From a virus, in the IMG/VR virus record IMGVR_UViG_3300033998_000095, positions 48,007 to 112,006 of that record: a stretch of 64,000 nt of DNA. The stretch is one strand, 5' to 3'. Below are positions 43,810-51,930 of the stretch, piece by piece (positions within the stretch are counted from its first letter, which is position 1; every line of letters starts with the position of its first letter). The notes under the pieces are model-generated. The model saw only the letters and a list, made by a program, of their open reading frames with translations, had not been told where the DNA came from and did not search any database. The translations under genes were made by a program, and so were the position numbers.

Positions 43810-44742
43810 ATGGATGGACAGAAGAAAGTAAAAAAATGTTTTGTACAGGGTGATATTGAGAGTAATAATGTATATATGACTTCTGGTTTACAACCACCAA
43901 CTGATGCTGATTTGATATATAGAAGTGAGATATCAGCATATACACAACCTTTCAGTAGTGGTGGTTGTTATGATGACAAAACAAAAGTCAGAACAGATAA
44001 TGGATGGAAGTATTTCAAAGATGTAGATATTGATGAAGATCGTTTTTACACTTTTAATATAGATAGTAATAGGATTCAGTTACAGCATGCTATAAAAAAA
44101 TTTGATTTCGATATTGATGAAGAATTAATTCATTTTAAAAGTACTGTATTGGATATAATGGTTACAAAAGATCATAATATGGTAATAATAGATAAAAATG
44201 GAAAATATAGAATTGTACAAGCATCAATGGTAGAAGAAATGTTTCAAAAAGGGGAACATATATTTATCCCAACTGCAGAAACAGAGCATGCTTCTTTAAA
44301 AGTACAGAGTATAGAACGAGTACCATATAAAGGAAAAGTATATTGTGTTGAAGTTCCCAATCATGTTTTGTATGTTAAAAGAGAATGTGGTATCCCTGTT
44401 TGGTGTGGAAACTCTATAGAACATGTCTTTCTTGGAGCTAAAGTGTCTGAAAAATTAAAAAAGGATATAATTGATAAGTTATTCGATATGCCAATTAATT
44501 ATATTACATTGTCACCAGTATTGAGCGTATGTAATAATTGTCATTCTAAGTTTGTAGGAGAACATTATGTATGCCCTAATTGCAAAGACGCTGATCATAT
44601 GATGATATATGCTAGGATAATTGGATATGTAAGACCAATCATATCAGGACATATACGCATAGAGAATAATATGATAAATGGTGATGAAAACTATTGGCAA
44701 GATGCTAGACGTGTTGATTGGGTAGACAGAAATAAGTTATAA
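43810..44742 (+). CDS. nrdD: NrdD C-terminal piece (glycyl radical domain) with mini-intein
   Basis: 310 residues from ATG 43810, chosen for GAGGAGG 9-10 bases upstream. Residues 1-52 and 202-310 are class III ribonucleotide reductase: VYMTSGLQPPTDADLIYRSE, FSSGG/SIEHVFLGAK, the four-Cys zinc site (241, 244, 255, 258), and glycyl radical motif RIIGYVRP (Gly272). Residues 53-201 are an inserted mini-intein. The rest of NrdD is the gene at 45870, downstream, so the order is reversed. The cut falls inside the catalytic barrel, so both parts should assemble to work. Confidence 0.87.
   Translation: MDGQKKVKKCFVQGDIESNNVYMTSGLQPPTDADLIYRSEISAYTQPFSSGGCYDDKTKVRTDNGWKYFKDVDIDEDRFYTFNIDSNRIQLQHAIKKFDFDIDEELIHFKSTVLDIMVTKDHNMVIIDKNGKYRIVQASMVEEMFQKGEHIFIPTAETEHASLKVQSIERVPYKGKVYCVEVPNHVLYVKRECGIPVWCGNSIEHVFLGAKVSEKLKKDIIDKLFDMPINYITLSPVLSVCNNCHSKFVGEHYVCPNCKDADHMMIYARIIGYVRPIISGHIRIENNMINGDENYWQDARRVDWVDRNKL
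43966..44412 (+). other. Mini-intein in NrdD, 149 residues
   Basis: Starts with Cys53 (CYDDKTKVRTDNGWKYFKDV), has block B IMVTKDHNMVII, block F GKVYCVEVPNHVLYVK, and ends IPVWCGN before Ser202. Length and lack of DOD motifs mean no homing endonuclease. The penultimate residue is Gly instead of the usual His, an exception known among inteins. Removal rejoins FSSGG to SIEHVFLG, matching NrdD. Confidence 0.9.
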
Positions 44743-44766
44743 TAAAGGAGCGTATGAAAAGAAAGA

Positions 44767-45174
44767 ATGGGTGAATGCAATTTGTATCTGATTAAAGCTA
44801 TATCTATACTAATTGAAGATGAAATATATCCAGATATACTATTACGCATAATGGCATCAGCAAAGACCTCTACACCCATTCTTTATTCATTAGTAAATAT
44901 ACTTAAAAGAGCAGAATTTATAGATGTACCAGATAAACAGTTGCTATATTTTATTAGTAAACATATAATTAAGTTATCTAAATATATACAAAGTAATACA
45001 TCATCTCGTGAATTAATACATGCTAGCATTAAAGATGAACTAGAGTCATTATCAATTTGGATTGATGTTGATAATAATCTTAGTAATTTAGTTTTAATTC
45101 TTTATAAGATGTTTCCAGAAGATCATGATATAGAAAACTTAGTAAAAAAAGTTAATAATATTCTTAAAGACTAA
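44767..45174 (+). CDS. Hypothetical helical protein
   Basis: 135 residues, ATG behind AAAGGAG. All-helical sequence (NLYLIKAISILIEDEIYPDI) with no recognised motif. It lies between the NrdD C-terminal gene and nrdG, so could be part of the nucleotide operon. Confidence 0.6.
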   Translation: MGECNLYLIKAISILIEDEIYPDILLRIMASAKTSTPILYSLVNILKRAEFIDVPDKQLLYFISKHIIKLSKYIQSNTSSRELIHASIKDELESLSIWIDVDNNLSNLVLILYKMFPEDHDIENLVKKVNNILKD

Positions 45175-45216
45175 TTCTGTAATAGTAGAATAACTTTTAT
45201 TGGGAGGTAATGTTAC

Positions 45217-45840
45217 ATGCGTGAACCAATGTTTTTTAATTTACAATGTTCTTTAGTTGATCATCCTGAGACAATTTCTGCTGTTGTTTATACCAGATTC
45301 TGTAATTGGAATTGCTGGGGTTGCCATAATATGAAGTATTTATTAAAAGGCAAAGATCTGGTATCATATACAATGGAAGATATAATTCAAGCTGCTAAGA
45401 ACCCACTTGTTGAATTATTAATTATTACTGGTGGAGAACCTCTTATTCAGGGTGATGAATTTATAGATGCTTTGAGATATCTTAGGCGGAATATAGAGAA
45501 ACCAATTAGATTAGATACCAATGGTACTTCTCCTGAATTAGTGAAACAGGTAAAAGAAGAAGGATTAGTAGATGGGTTTGCTGTAGATGTCAAGTTTCCA
45601 TATTGGTTAGAAGATCATGATAATATTTTACAAAAGATAACTGGTACAAAAGATATTGATAAGAGTGCTATACTTAAGACTATGAAGCTGGTTGATGGTA
45701 TGCCTTTTAGTTTATTTAGGACAGTTAAATATCCTATATTGTCAAATGAGCTTTTATCTTGTATAACTACATATATGAAGGATAATTTTACGTCACCACA
45801 TTTTGTGAACACATATTATACGTTTAATAATGTACAATAA
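45217..45840 (+). CDS. nrdG: Anaerobic ribonucleotide reductase activase
   Basis: 207 residues. The radical SAM cluster motif TRFCNWNCWGCHN (Cys 29, 33, 36) is followed by LLIITGGEPLIQGDEF, typical of NrdG. It uses S-adenosylmethionine to place the radical on the NrdD glycine (here Gly272 of the separate C-terminal piece). It is 30 bases ahead of the NrdD N-terminal gene. Confidence 0.92.
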   Translation: MREPMFFNLQCSLVDHPETISAVVYTRFCNWNCWGCHNMKYLLKGKDLVSYTMEDIIQAAKNPLVELLIITGGEPLIQGDEFIDALRYLRRNIEKPIRLDTNGTSPELVKQVKEEGLVDGFAVDVKFPYWLEDHDNILQKITGTKDIDKSAILKTMKLVDGMPFSLFRTVKYPILSNELLSCITTYMKDNFTSPHFVNTYYTFNNVQ

Positions 45841-45869
45841 TAAAATTATTTAAGGAGGATATAATTATC

Positions 45870-47423
45870 ATGTCAAAGTATACTGAAATAGTTGACAAAT
45901 ATCTTAATAGGGATGACATTTCCAGGCATAATAGTAATTTGGTTTATTCTTTACCTGCACTTAATTCAACATTATATGGTGAAGCAAGTAAAGAATATTG
46001 GTTTGAAAAGGTGTACCCATCATATGCCAGTAAATTGCATGAAGAAGGATGGCTATATATACATAATTTGAGCATATTAGGTCCATATTGTTCTGGATAT
46101 TCTGCTGAAGATATAGCTATGAAAGGACTTAATTCCACTGCTGTAAATGGATTAAAGACAGCCCCTCCCAAACATGTACATAGTCTTTTAGGTCAGTGCA
46201 GTAATTTTATTGCATTAATTTCTCAAGAAATACATGGTGCATGTGCTATAAATGATATTACAACAGTAGTGGCAGCCTATCTGTTTGTTGAAAGAGAGTT
46301 ATTAAACAGAAATGTTGATTATCAAGATCTAATTAATGCATGGCAGCATTTTATATTTGAAATTAATGTTCCTTTTAGAGCAGGTAATAGTTCTTTTTCT
46401 AATATCACAATGGCATTTGGAGGACCAGATGCTGCTTTAAAGGATGAATTTATTGTATTTGGTGGAAACCATTTAATTAAAAATACTGTTATACGTTCTG
46501 GAAATACAGAGATTAAACTTGATAGAGATTATAAGTATTCAGATGTACCTGCAAAATATTATGATGAAGTGAATAAAGCATTTATAGAGACTTTTGCAAA
46601 AGGAGATAATAGTGGAAAACCATTCAGTTTTCCTTTGATTACAGTTAATATAACTGATAATTTTGATTTTGATAATGAAATATTTAATATGCTACTTGAA
46701 GAAATGGATAAATGGGGTGGAGTATATTTTGAAAATTATAGAACCAAACCATTTCTTGAAGATAGCAAATATAAACAATTAAACAAGTATATTAAAGCTA
46801 GAAATATGGAGATGCAGAAATCATTTTGTTGTAGATTTCAAGTCTCTTTAGAGGATATATTGAAAATAAATAGTGGTATATTTAGAAGTGGTTCTGGTGT
46901 GGGTGGTGTTGGTGTATTTAATATTAATCTAAATAGAATTGGATATATAGCTCAAGGTGATTGGGATATATATTTCACTATTTTAGATGATCTTATGGAG
47001 AAAGCTGAAGAATTAGCACAGGCTAAGAGATGTTTTATAGAAGCGCATAAAGAACTATATCCTTACTTTTTCTTTTATAACCAATCTCTAGATTCTTATT
47101 TTAATGTTATATCTATTTGTGGTGGACATGAATCTCTTATGAATATGGGTTATTCAAAGGGATTACTTTCTGAAGATGGTATTGTTGCTGCTACTAAAAT
47201 AGGTGATTTTATGTGCAAGAAAGTTAATGCACTTATTAAGAGAGATAATATTCCTATAAATTTAGAATATGCTCCATCAGAATCTGCTGCTCCAAAGATG
47301 GCTAAAGCTGATTTGAGTTTCCAGAAATGGATAGAGAATGAGATGCAACCTGAAGATAAGTTTTCCTTTTTCAAGGATATCATAAAGCAGCAGTATGAAA
47401 AGGGAGTATTCTTTGAGGATTGA
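45870..47423 (+). CDS. nrdD: NrdD N-terminal piece (class III ribonucleotide reductase)
   Basis: 517 residues. NrdD barrel segments: AMKGLNSTAVNGLKTAPPKH, QEIHGACAINDITT, FPLITVNITDNFDFDNEIF, MQKSFCCRFQVSLEDILKIN, FRSGSGVGGVGVFNINLNRI, SICGGHESLMNMGYS, and INLEYAPSESAAPKMAKAD. It ends (KGVFFED) where a full NrdD would continue into the segment found at 43810. It lacks the zinc site and the glycyl radical. There is no intein at its end, so joining must be non-covalent. AAGGAGG precedes the ATG. Confidence 0.88.
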   Translation: MSKYTEIVDKYLNRDDISRHNSNLVYSLPALNSTLYGEASKEYWFEKVYPSYASKLHEEGWLYIHNLSILGPYCSGYSAEDIAMKGLNSTAVNGLKTAPPKHVHSLLGQCSNFIALISQEIHGACAINDITTVVAAYLFVERELLNRNVDYQDLINAWQHFIFEINVPFRAGNSSFSNITMAFGGPDAALKDEFIVFGGNHLIKNTVIRSGNTEIKLDRDYKYSDVPAKYYDEVNKAFIETFAKGDNSGKPFSFPLITVNITDNFDFDNEIFNMLLEEMDKWGGVYFENYRTKPFLEDSKYKQLNKYIKARNMEMQKSFCCRFQVSLEDILKINSGIFRSGSGVGGVGVFNINLNRIGYIAQGDWDIYFTILDDLMEKAEELAQAKRCFIEAHKELYPYFFFYNQSLDSYFNVISICGGHESLMNMGYSKGLLSEDGIVAATKIGDFMCKKVNALIKRDNIPINLEYAPSESAAPKMAKADLSFQKWIENEMQPEDKFSFFKDIIKQQYEKGVFFED

Positions 47424-47448
47424 CATTGAAAGTACATAATGCTATAAT
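47420..47448 (+). promoter_or_regulatory. Perfect sigma-70/sigma-A promoter
   Basis: TTGACA at 47420-47425 (overlapping the nrdD stop), 17-base spacer, TATAAT at 47443-47448. It points to the gene at 47533. Confidence 0.85.
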
Positions 47449-47532
47449 CAAAATGATATATATTACATATTAACTTAATAAACTATTTTTTAATATTTTA
47501 AATTATGATTATCTGTGGAGGTAATTGTAATA

Positions 47533-48198
47533 ATGGCTTCCAATTCCTATATACAGGACAGAACACGTAGAAAGAATGTTAGCAGAATTATTGATAAAGT
47601 AATTATACGTGATTATGTCTCCAATCATTTTCAAACAGCTGTCTTTAGCTTAGAAGATATGGATACTCAAGATAATATATTTTCTAAGTTTGATATTATT
47701 TATGGTATTGATCATTTTCACTTTGCAAAGAATGAGCGTGCTAAATTGACAACATTTGCGACATCTAATAGAATATGTTTTTATACCAGTACACCAAAGT
47801 ATTATTTTCAGATTAAATTTCATCGTAGTACATATGAAACAGAATATGAAAAATGGAAAAGATATATAGAGAATTCAAAACAATTTCAAAAAGAGTTTCT
47901 CATTATACCAACCTATTTTATTCAATCTATTGTACAAGAGGATTTGAGACGTTTAATTGAATGGTATCTTGCAAAAGATTGGAAAGTAGAAGATATAGAA
48001 CGTCATCTTAAGAAGAATATGGAACGTTTTAAAATCAATGAAAAGATTTCTCATATAGCAGTTGCTAAGATAAAGGATATAATAGATGCTATTGATAATG
48101 GTCATTATACTACAAAAAAAATAAAAGATGGTTCAAGTATTCTTGTTTGGGCAATGGTACCTTGGACTGCAGTTAATGATCTAGAACTTATTAAATAA
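47533..48198 (+). CDS. Hypothetical protein
   Basis: 221 residues from ATG 47533 (GGAGGT about 11 bases upstream; an in-frame GTG lies on that site). Basic N-terminus, middle alpha/beta part with KFDIIYGIDHFHFAKNERAK, helical C-terminus (LRRLIEWYLAKDWKVEDIER). No family recognised. It has its own consensus promoter. Confidence 0.62.
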   Translation: MASNSYIQDRTRRKNVSRIIDKVIIRDYVSNHFQTAVFSLEDMDTQDNIFSKFDIIYGIDHFHFAKNERAKLTTFATSNRICFYTSTPKYYFQIKFHRSTYETEYEKWKRYIENSKQFQKEFLIIPTYFIQSIVQEDLRRLIEWYLAKDWKVEDIERHLKKNMERFKINEKISHIAVAKIKDIIDAIDNGHYTTKKIKDGSSILVWAMVPWTAVNDLELIK

Positions 48199-48241
48199 TT
48201 ATAATATCATCATATTATTAAAAGGAGAGAGATAAATCCAA

Positions 48242-49174
48242 ATGCTGGTAACTAATTATGGTGTTGATTGTGCATTCTCACAGGTTATATACTATCACAT
48301 TACAAGTAAGATGGATTTCTATACAGTTTCTCCAAGAAATATAAATATATTCCTTGTATCAGCTGAACCAGATATAATAATAGGATATTCTCATATAAGT
48401 GTTCCAATTCCAGATAATATAGTTATTATTAATAATACAAAAACAAGTAAAGAATTCTTTGATGGGTTTAATAACTTCATTTATGGTGATAAATCTAATA
48501 CTAGATTGTTATATGAATACCTATCTAAAACAAATAAGGTAGATGATAACATTAGAAAGATAATACTTCCAATTTGTAATATGGCTGATAATTGTGGATT
48601 TACATACAATGAAATAAGTCAAGATATTAAAGAATTATATAATGTTTTAGGTAATGATCAGTTCATTTACAGATTTATAATTAATCCAGATTTGACATTA
48701 AATAAACATGAACAACATCTTATATCACGTAGTATAAAAGAGAAAGAGCTAATAGTAGAACAATATTGTAATAATTTTTTAACATATGATGATGGAATTG
48801 TTATATGTAGATCACATTATAATATCAATGATAGGGTTGTGGATAAGATATTAACCAAATATGAAACAGAAGTCATCTTAATAACATTGTGGGATTATTC
48901 CCAAGATGGTAAAATAAAAATAAATATGTATTCCCAGTCAGTCCTTGCTGGTAAAATAGCAGAGCGTTTCGATGGTAATAACTTTTTCTCTAAAGGTGTT
49001 TTTCAATTAGATATACCTAAAGATATTAATGATATCAATATGTGGCTTCTAGAAATAATGAAATCTAATAAGGCTAAGATATATGAAGATATGATAGTAG
49101 AGAATTACAATAATAATCAATATATCAATTATGATCAGGCTACTATAGATGATATATTTTCTGGAATAATATAA
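48242..49174 (+). CDS. Degenerate DHH-family paralogue, likely inactive
   Basis: 310 residues. Segment by segment it parallels the intact DHH protein at 61857: NYGVDCAFSQVIYYHI for HNDLDGITSILL, IIIGYSHISVP for IIITDINLS, IIINNTKTSKEFFD for LYIDHHSNTIKDLI, SNTRLLYEYLS for YSATKLYADML, and GKIAERFDGNNFFSKGVFQL for SIAEVYGGGGHEDAASFVI. All metal-binding Asp/His positions are replaced, so phosphoesterase activity is unlikely; a binding or decoy role is possible. The homology is my reading of pattern and order. Confidence 0.5.
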   Translation: MLVTNYGVDCAFSQVIYYHITSKMDFYTVSPRNINIFLVSAEPDIIIGYSHISVPIPDNIVIINNTKTSKEFFDGFNNFIYGDKSNTRLLYEYLSKTNKVDDNIRKIILPICNMADNCGFTYNEISQDIKELYNVLGNDQFIYRFIINPDLTLNKHEQHLISRSIKEKELIVEQYCNNFLTYDDGIVICRSHYNINDRVVDKILTKYETEVILITLWDYSQDGKIKINMYSQSVLAGKIAERFDGNNFFSKGVFQLDIPKDINDINMWLLEIMKSNKAKIYEDMIVENYNNNQYINYDQATIDDIFSGII

Positions 49175-49197
49175 GAGATAATTGGAGATGATCAATA

Positions 49198-49968
49198 TTG
49201 CCAACTAGAGAATATTTTGACAAGATAGCAGCAAGTAACGCTCAAGACTTTAAAAGAGAAATTAAAGCAACTAATCTATATGCTGCTAAAGTTGTAGATG
49301 TAAAAGATCCAAAGAAACAAGGTAGAATTAAAGTATGGATACCTGCATTAATGATGGATTCAGTAGATGAATCTCAAGGTATATGGGCTATGCCTGAAAA
49401 CAATTTCTTTACAGGCAATTCAGAATCACAAGAGACTGGTATAGATGATTGTGGGTCATGTTTAATACCACCTAAAGGGAGTTATGTATTAATTAGATTT
49501 GATGAAGGTGATTTTAATAGGCCCAAATATATTGCAGGTCTTAATTTGGTAGATAATCCAGCTTCTATTCCAGTAGAAAATACATATGGATCTGAATACT
49601 GGAATAAATGGACTGTGATAAAGACACCTAAAGGTAGACAGATTCTTATATCTGATGATCCTGATGATGAAGGTATAATAATACGTGGTAAATATAAGAA
49701 GAGAGGTAAACGTAATCAAACAAATGATCCTAGATTACCATCTGATTCAGCTTATATTGAGATATGGGAGAAGGCAGGTCAGGAATATGTTATAATGAAA
49801 GATCAATCTGGACAATTTGTTTTATTAGATTCAGCAAATAAAGAGATAAGGATAAAACATGCATCAGGAAGTTATATAAGATTTGCAGCATCAGGAGATA
49901 TTTATATACAAGCTGCAAATAATATATATCTAAATTCAGCAAGTGCTAGTAATGAGACACATTTATAA
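49198..49968 (+). CDS. Baseplate spike protein, gp5/VgrG/gpV OB-fold type
   Basis: 256 residues, TTG start at 49198 after GGAGATG. N-terminal OB fold: LYAAKVVDVKDPKKQGRIKV, IPPKGSYVLIRFDEGDFNRP, YIAGLNL. Then a beta-helix-like tail (GQFVLLDSANKEIRIKHASG, GDIYIQAANNIYLN). No lysozyme domain is inserted, unlike T4 gp5. It would form the central spike carrying the PAAR tip encoded at 25920. Confidence 0.82.
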   Translation: MPTREYFDKIAASNAQDFKREIKATNLYAAKVVDVKDPKKQGRIKVWIPALMMDSVDESQGIWAMPENNFFTGNSESQETGIDDCGSCLIPPKGSYVLIRFDEGDFNRPKYIAGLNLVDNPASIPVENTYGSEYWNKWTVIKTPKGRQILISDDPDDEGIIIRGKYKKRGKRNQTNDPRLPSDSAYIEIWEKAGQEYVIMKDQSGQFVLLDSANKEIRIKHASGSYIRFAASGDIYIQAANNIYLNSASASNETHL

Positions 49969-50001
49969 TAGAAATATAATAATAAGAGGAGGTTATTATT
50001 A

Positions 50002-50526
50002 ATGCCTATAGATATATCTGAAATTAAAGGTATTGGTGATAAGAGAAGGGAAATATTACGCAAACATAACATACTTACAGTTGAAGATTTGCTTGCTGTT
50101 TGTGATAGTGATGCTCATATAGAAGAACTGAGTACTAAAATAGGAATCAGTGTTCCTACAATACAAAAATGGATCAATAGGGCCAATTTATTACTTTCCA
50201 ATATTGCTGATGAAGAAATAAAAGAAGAGCCAGAACAATTAATGGAAAAAAAGGAAGAACCAGTAAAAGAAATTAAAATCACAGCTAATGAGAAAGAAGT
50301 AAAACAACCCGCTCAACCAAAAACAATAATAAGAGAACCATATTGGCGTGTATTGCAGCTTGCTGGTATTAAAAATGAGAAAAATATTGTTGCATATACT
50401 CCAATGCAAATATTACAATTAATATATGATACCAATATTAAAAAGGCATGTGGAATTAAATCAATGCCTACTATAAATGAGATAATATATTGGATAAATA
50501 TGATAAAAATTAAATATAATGTGTAA
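50002..50526 (+). CDS. Helix-hairpin-helix protein
   Basis: 174 residues. ISEIKGIGDKRREILRKHNI at the start is a helix-hairpin-helix as in DUF4332-type and DNA-binding proteins. A charged linker (residues ~72-110) leads to a second small helical domain (YWRVLQLAGIKNEKNIVAYT). Probably binds DNA or another protein; function unknown. AGGAGG precedes the ATG. Confidence 0.65.
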   Translation: MPIDISEIKGIGDKRREILRKHNILTVEDLLAVCDSDAHIEELSTKIGISVPTIQKWINRANLLLSNIADEEIKEEPEQLMEKKEEPVKEIKITANEKEVKQPAQPKTIIREPYWRVLQLAGIKNEKNIVAYTPMQILQLIYDTNIKKACGIKSMPTINEIIYWINMIKIKYNV

Positions 50527-50531
50527 ATTCT

Positions 50532-50555
50532 CATATATATTATTATAATGAAAGA
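50532..50555 (+). promoter_or_regulatory. Copy 3 of repeated promoter-like element
   Basis: 24 bases identical to 10906-10929, containing TATTATAATGAAAG. As there, the following bases can fold back (ATGAAAGAGT near 50549 with ACTTTTCAT near 50573), and a gene with a G-run ribosome site follows. Confidence 0.5.
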
Positions 50556-50614
50556 GTAAGTATTGTTGTATCACTTTTCATAATCTCACAATAAAAAAAT
50601 TGGGGGGTTGTGAA

Positions 50615-50794
50615 ATGTGGTACAAAGATAGCAATGGCAATTGGTGCCTAGTGTCTGTTGATCAAATAAGATCTTCAGATGCTAGGCACCAATTATTTTG
50701 GATTAAAGATGAAGATGGAAATTGGGTTTCATCTTCATCTTTAAACATATACCTTAAAGGGAGGAATGGAAATGGACATAAAGAAGTTAAATGA
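50615..50794 (+). CDS. Small two-repeat protein overlapping strong RNA hairpins
   Basis: 59 residues from ATG 50615 (TGGGGGG upstream). Two internal repeats, MWYKDSNGNWCLVSVDQI and FWIKDEDGNWVSSSSLNI. The same DNA holds two perfect hairpins (see next entry), so the stretch could be a structured RNA, a coding gene, or both. Codon periodicity and the repeated WxKDxxGNW favour a real peptide. Confidence 0.5.
   Translation: MWYKDSNGNWCLVSVDQIRSSDARHQLFWIKDEDGNWVSSSSLNIYLKGRNGNGHKEVK
50639..50744 (+). repeat. Two consecutive perfect hairpins inside a short gene
   Basis: AATTGGTGCCTAG (50639-50651) pairs with 50682-50694 (13 bp, 30-base loop). TTAAAGATGAAGATG (50703-50717) pairs with 50730-50744 (15 bp, 12-base loop). 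They may act as attenuators or as a regulatory RNA. Confidence 0.65.
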
Positions 50795-50852
50795 TTTACG
50801 TTGGAGAATTAAGAATATTAAAAAAGCTATATACATTGATATATGCGCTTAA
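50772..50852 (+). CDS. Possible 26-residue basic peptide
   Basis: MDIKKLNDLRWRIKNIKKAI..., ATG 7 bases after GGGAGG, overlapping the end of the preceding gene in another frame. Good start signals and amphipathic basic helix; no other support. Confidence 0.35.
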   Translation: MDIKKLNDLRWRIKNIKKAIYIDICA

Positions 50853-50912
50853 TAGCTATGAAGAATTTACATCTTCTACTGATTAATTCTTTCACTAAAT
50901 ATTTATCTAAAT

Positions 50913-50985
50913 AAAAATCAGATACTTACACTATGTGGGATATATTTAAATGATATCTCTTGCATAGTGTAAGTATCTGATTTTT
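50913..50985 (+). terminator. Long hairpin terminator
   Basis: A 23-bp perfect stem (first bases AAAAATCAGATACTTACACT) with a 27-base loop that itself contains GATAT/ATATC. It ends in TTTTTGTTGT. It separates the 50615 unit from the gene at 51058. Confidence 0.85.
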
Positions 50986-51057
50986 GTTGTGTCCCTGGTA
51001 CATTATTTATTGTTTCTTGTATCATCAAAATTATTATATTTTAGAGGAGGTAAAATA

Positions 51058-51522
51058 ATGGCTAAGAGAGAATTGTTACAGAAGTGGAATGATGTTTCTT
51101 TTCATAACTTTCCATTGAGGTTATGGAAAGAAACAAAGAAGGGGTACATTTACATTATGGATGGTATTAGCTTAAGCAATGATAATACTAATGCCATCTG
51201 TGTTGGGCGATATCGCTTTCATACACCTAAGTTGTCTACAGATGATATTTGTAAGTATATTTGGGATGTTAGAAAAATGAAGGAGAGGGTGTTTGTTGGA
51301 GAGAATAAAGAAGAAAAAGAACGAGAATATTTTTGTCTTGAAAACCCTCGTCCTTTATCATCCTCAGTAGCAAAGCATTTCATGTTATTTACCAGCAATA
51401 AATATGAAAAAGTAGCTGGTAAAGCAACATTGATAGCTAAAGTATTCTGTATTAAAAATAATGAAAAAGTTAATTTGAAGTTATTAGTAGCGACTGCACC
51501 ATTTATAGTAAATAAGAATTAA
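51058..51522 (+). CDS. Hypothetical protein
   Basis: 154 residues from ATG 51058 behind GAGGAGG; longer upstream frames cross the terminator and are unlikely. Basic, beta-rich (KKGYIYIMDGISLSNDN, TLIAKVFCIKNNEKVNL). Flanked by terminators on both sides, so it is probably a single-gene unit. Family unknown. Confidence 0.62.
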   Translation: MAKRELLQKWNDVSFHNFPLRLWKETKKGYIYIMDGISLSNDNTNAICVGRYRFHTPKLSTDDICKYIWDVRKMKERVFVGENKEEKEREYFCLENPRPLSSSVAKHFMLFTSNKYEKVAGKATLIAKVFCIKNNEKVNLKLLVATAPFIVNKN

Positions 51523-51565
51523 TCTAATTTATCACGTACTTTTGTGTATATGATAAATTAGATTA
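51520..51565 (+). terminator. Hairpin terminator
   Basis: TAATCTAATTTATCA (51520-51534) pairs with 51551-51565, 15 bp, 16-base loop, overlapping the stop codon of the preceding gene and followed by a T-rich stretch. Confidence 0.75.
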
Positions 51566-51598
51566 GTTATATTTTATTCTTTTATAAGGAGGGATAAT

Positions 51599-51925
51599 AT
51601 GATATTATCTACTAATGGTTTAGAGATCTTGATTAAGTCTATGACATCTGTATTACTTGCTGCTTTATCTGATGATAAACAAAGATTACTTGAAAATTTT
51701 AAAACATTACACAATGTTCTTATCAATATTGCTAATTCTCTTGAAATAAATGAGCAACCTCAACAGGATAATCTACAAGTAGATGATAATACATATATGT
51801 TAAAAGAGTTAGAGAATAAATTGACTGATCCTAATCTTTCTATTGAGCAAAAAACTATTGTTTTATCAAAAATATTTGAATTAAAGAAGTATTTAAATGA
51901 TATAAAAAGAAATGATAAGGAGTGA
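51599..51925 (+). CDS. Hypothetical helical protein
   Basis: 108 residues, ATG after AAGGAGGG. All helical (LEILIKSMTSVLLAALSDDKQRLLENFKT), no motif recognised. Its end is next to the thyX ribosome site. Confidence 0.6.
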   Translation: MILSTNGLEILIKSMTSVLLAALSDDKQRLLENFKTLHNVLINIANSLEINEQPQQDNLQVDDNTYMLKELENKLTDPNLSIEQKTIVLSKIFELKKYLNDIKRNDKE

Positions 51926-51930
51926 TAATT

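Noticed and set aside
45870-47423. A split intein joining the two NrdD genes
   Set aside because: Neither the end of the N-terminal piece nor the start of the C-terminal piece has intein motifs; the only intein is internal to the C-terminal piece.
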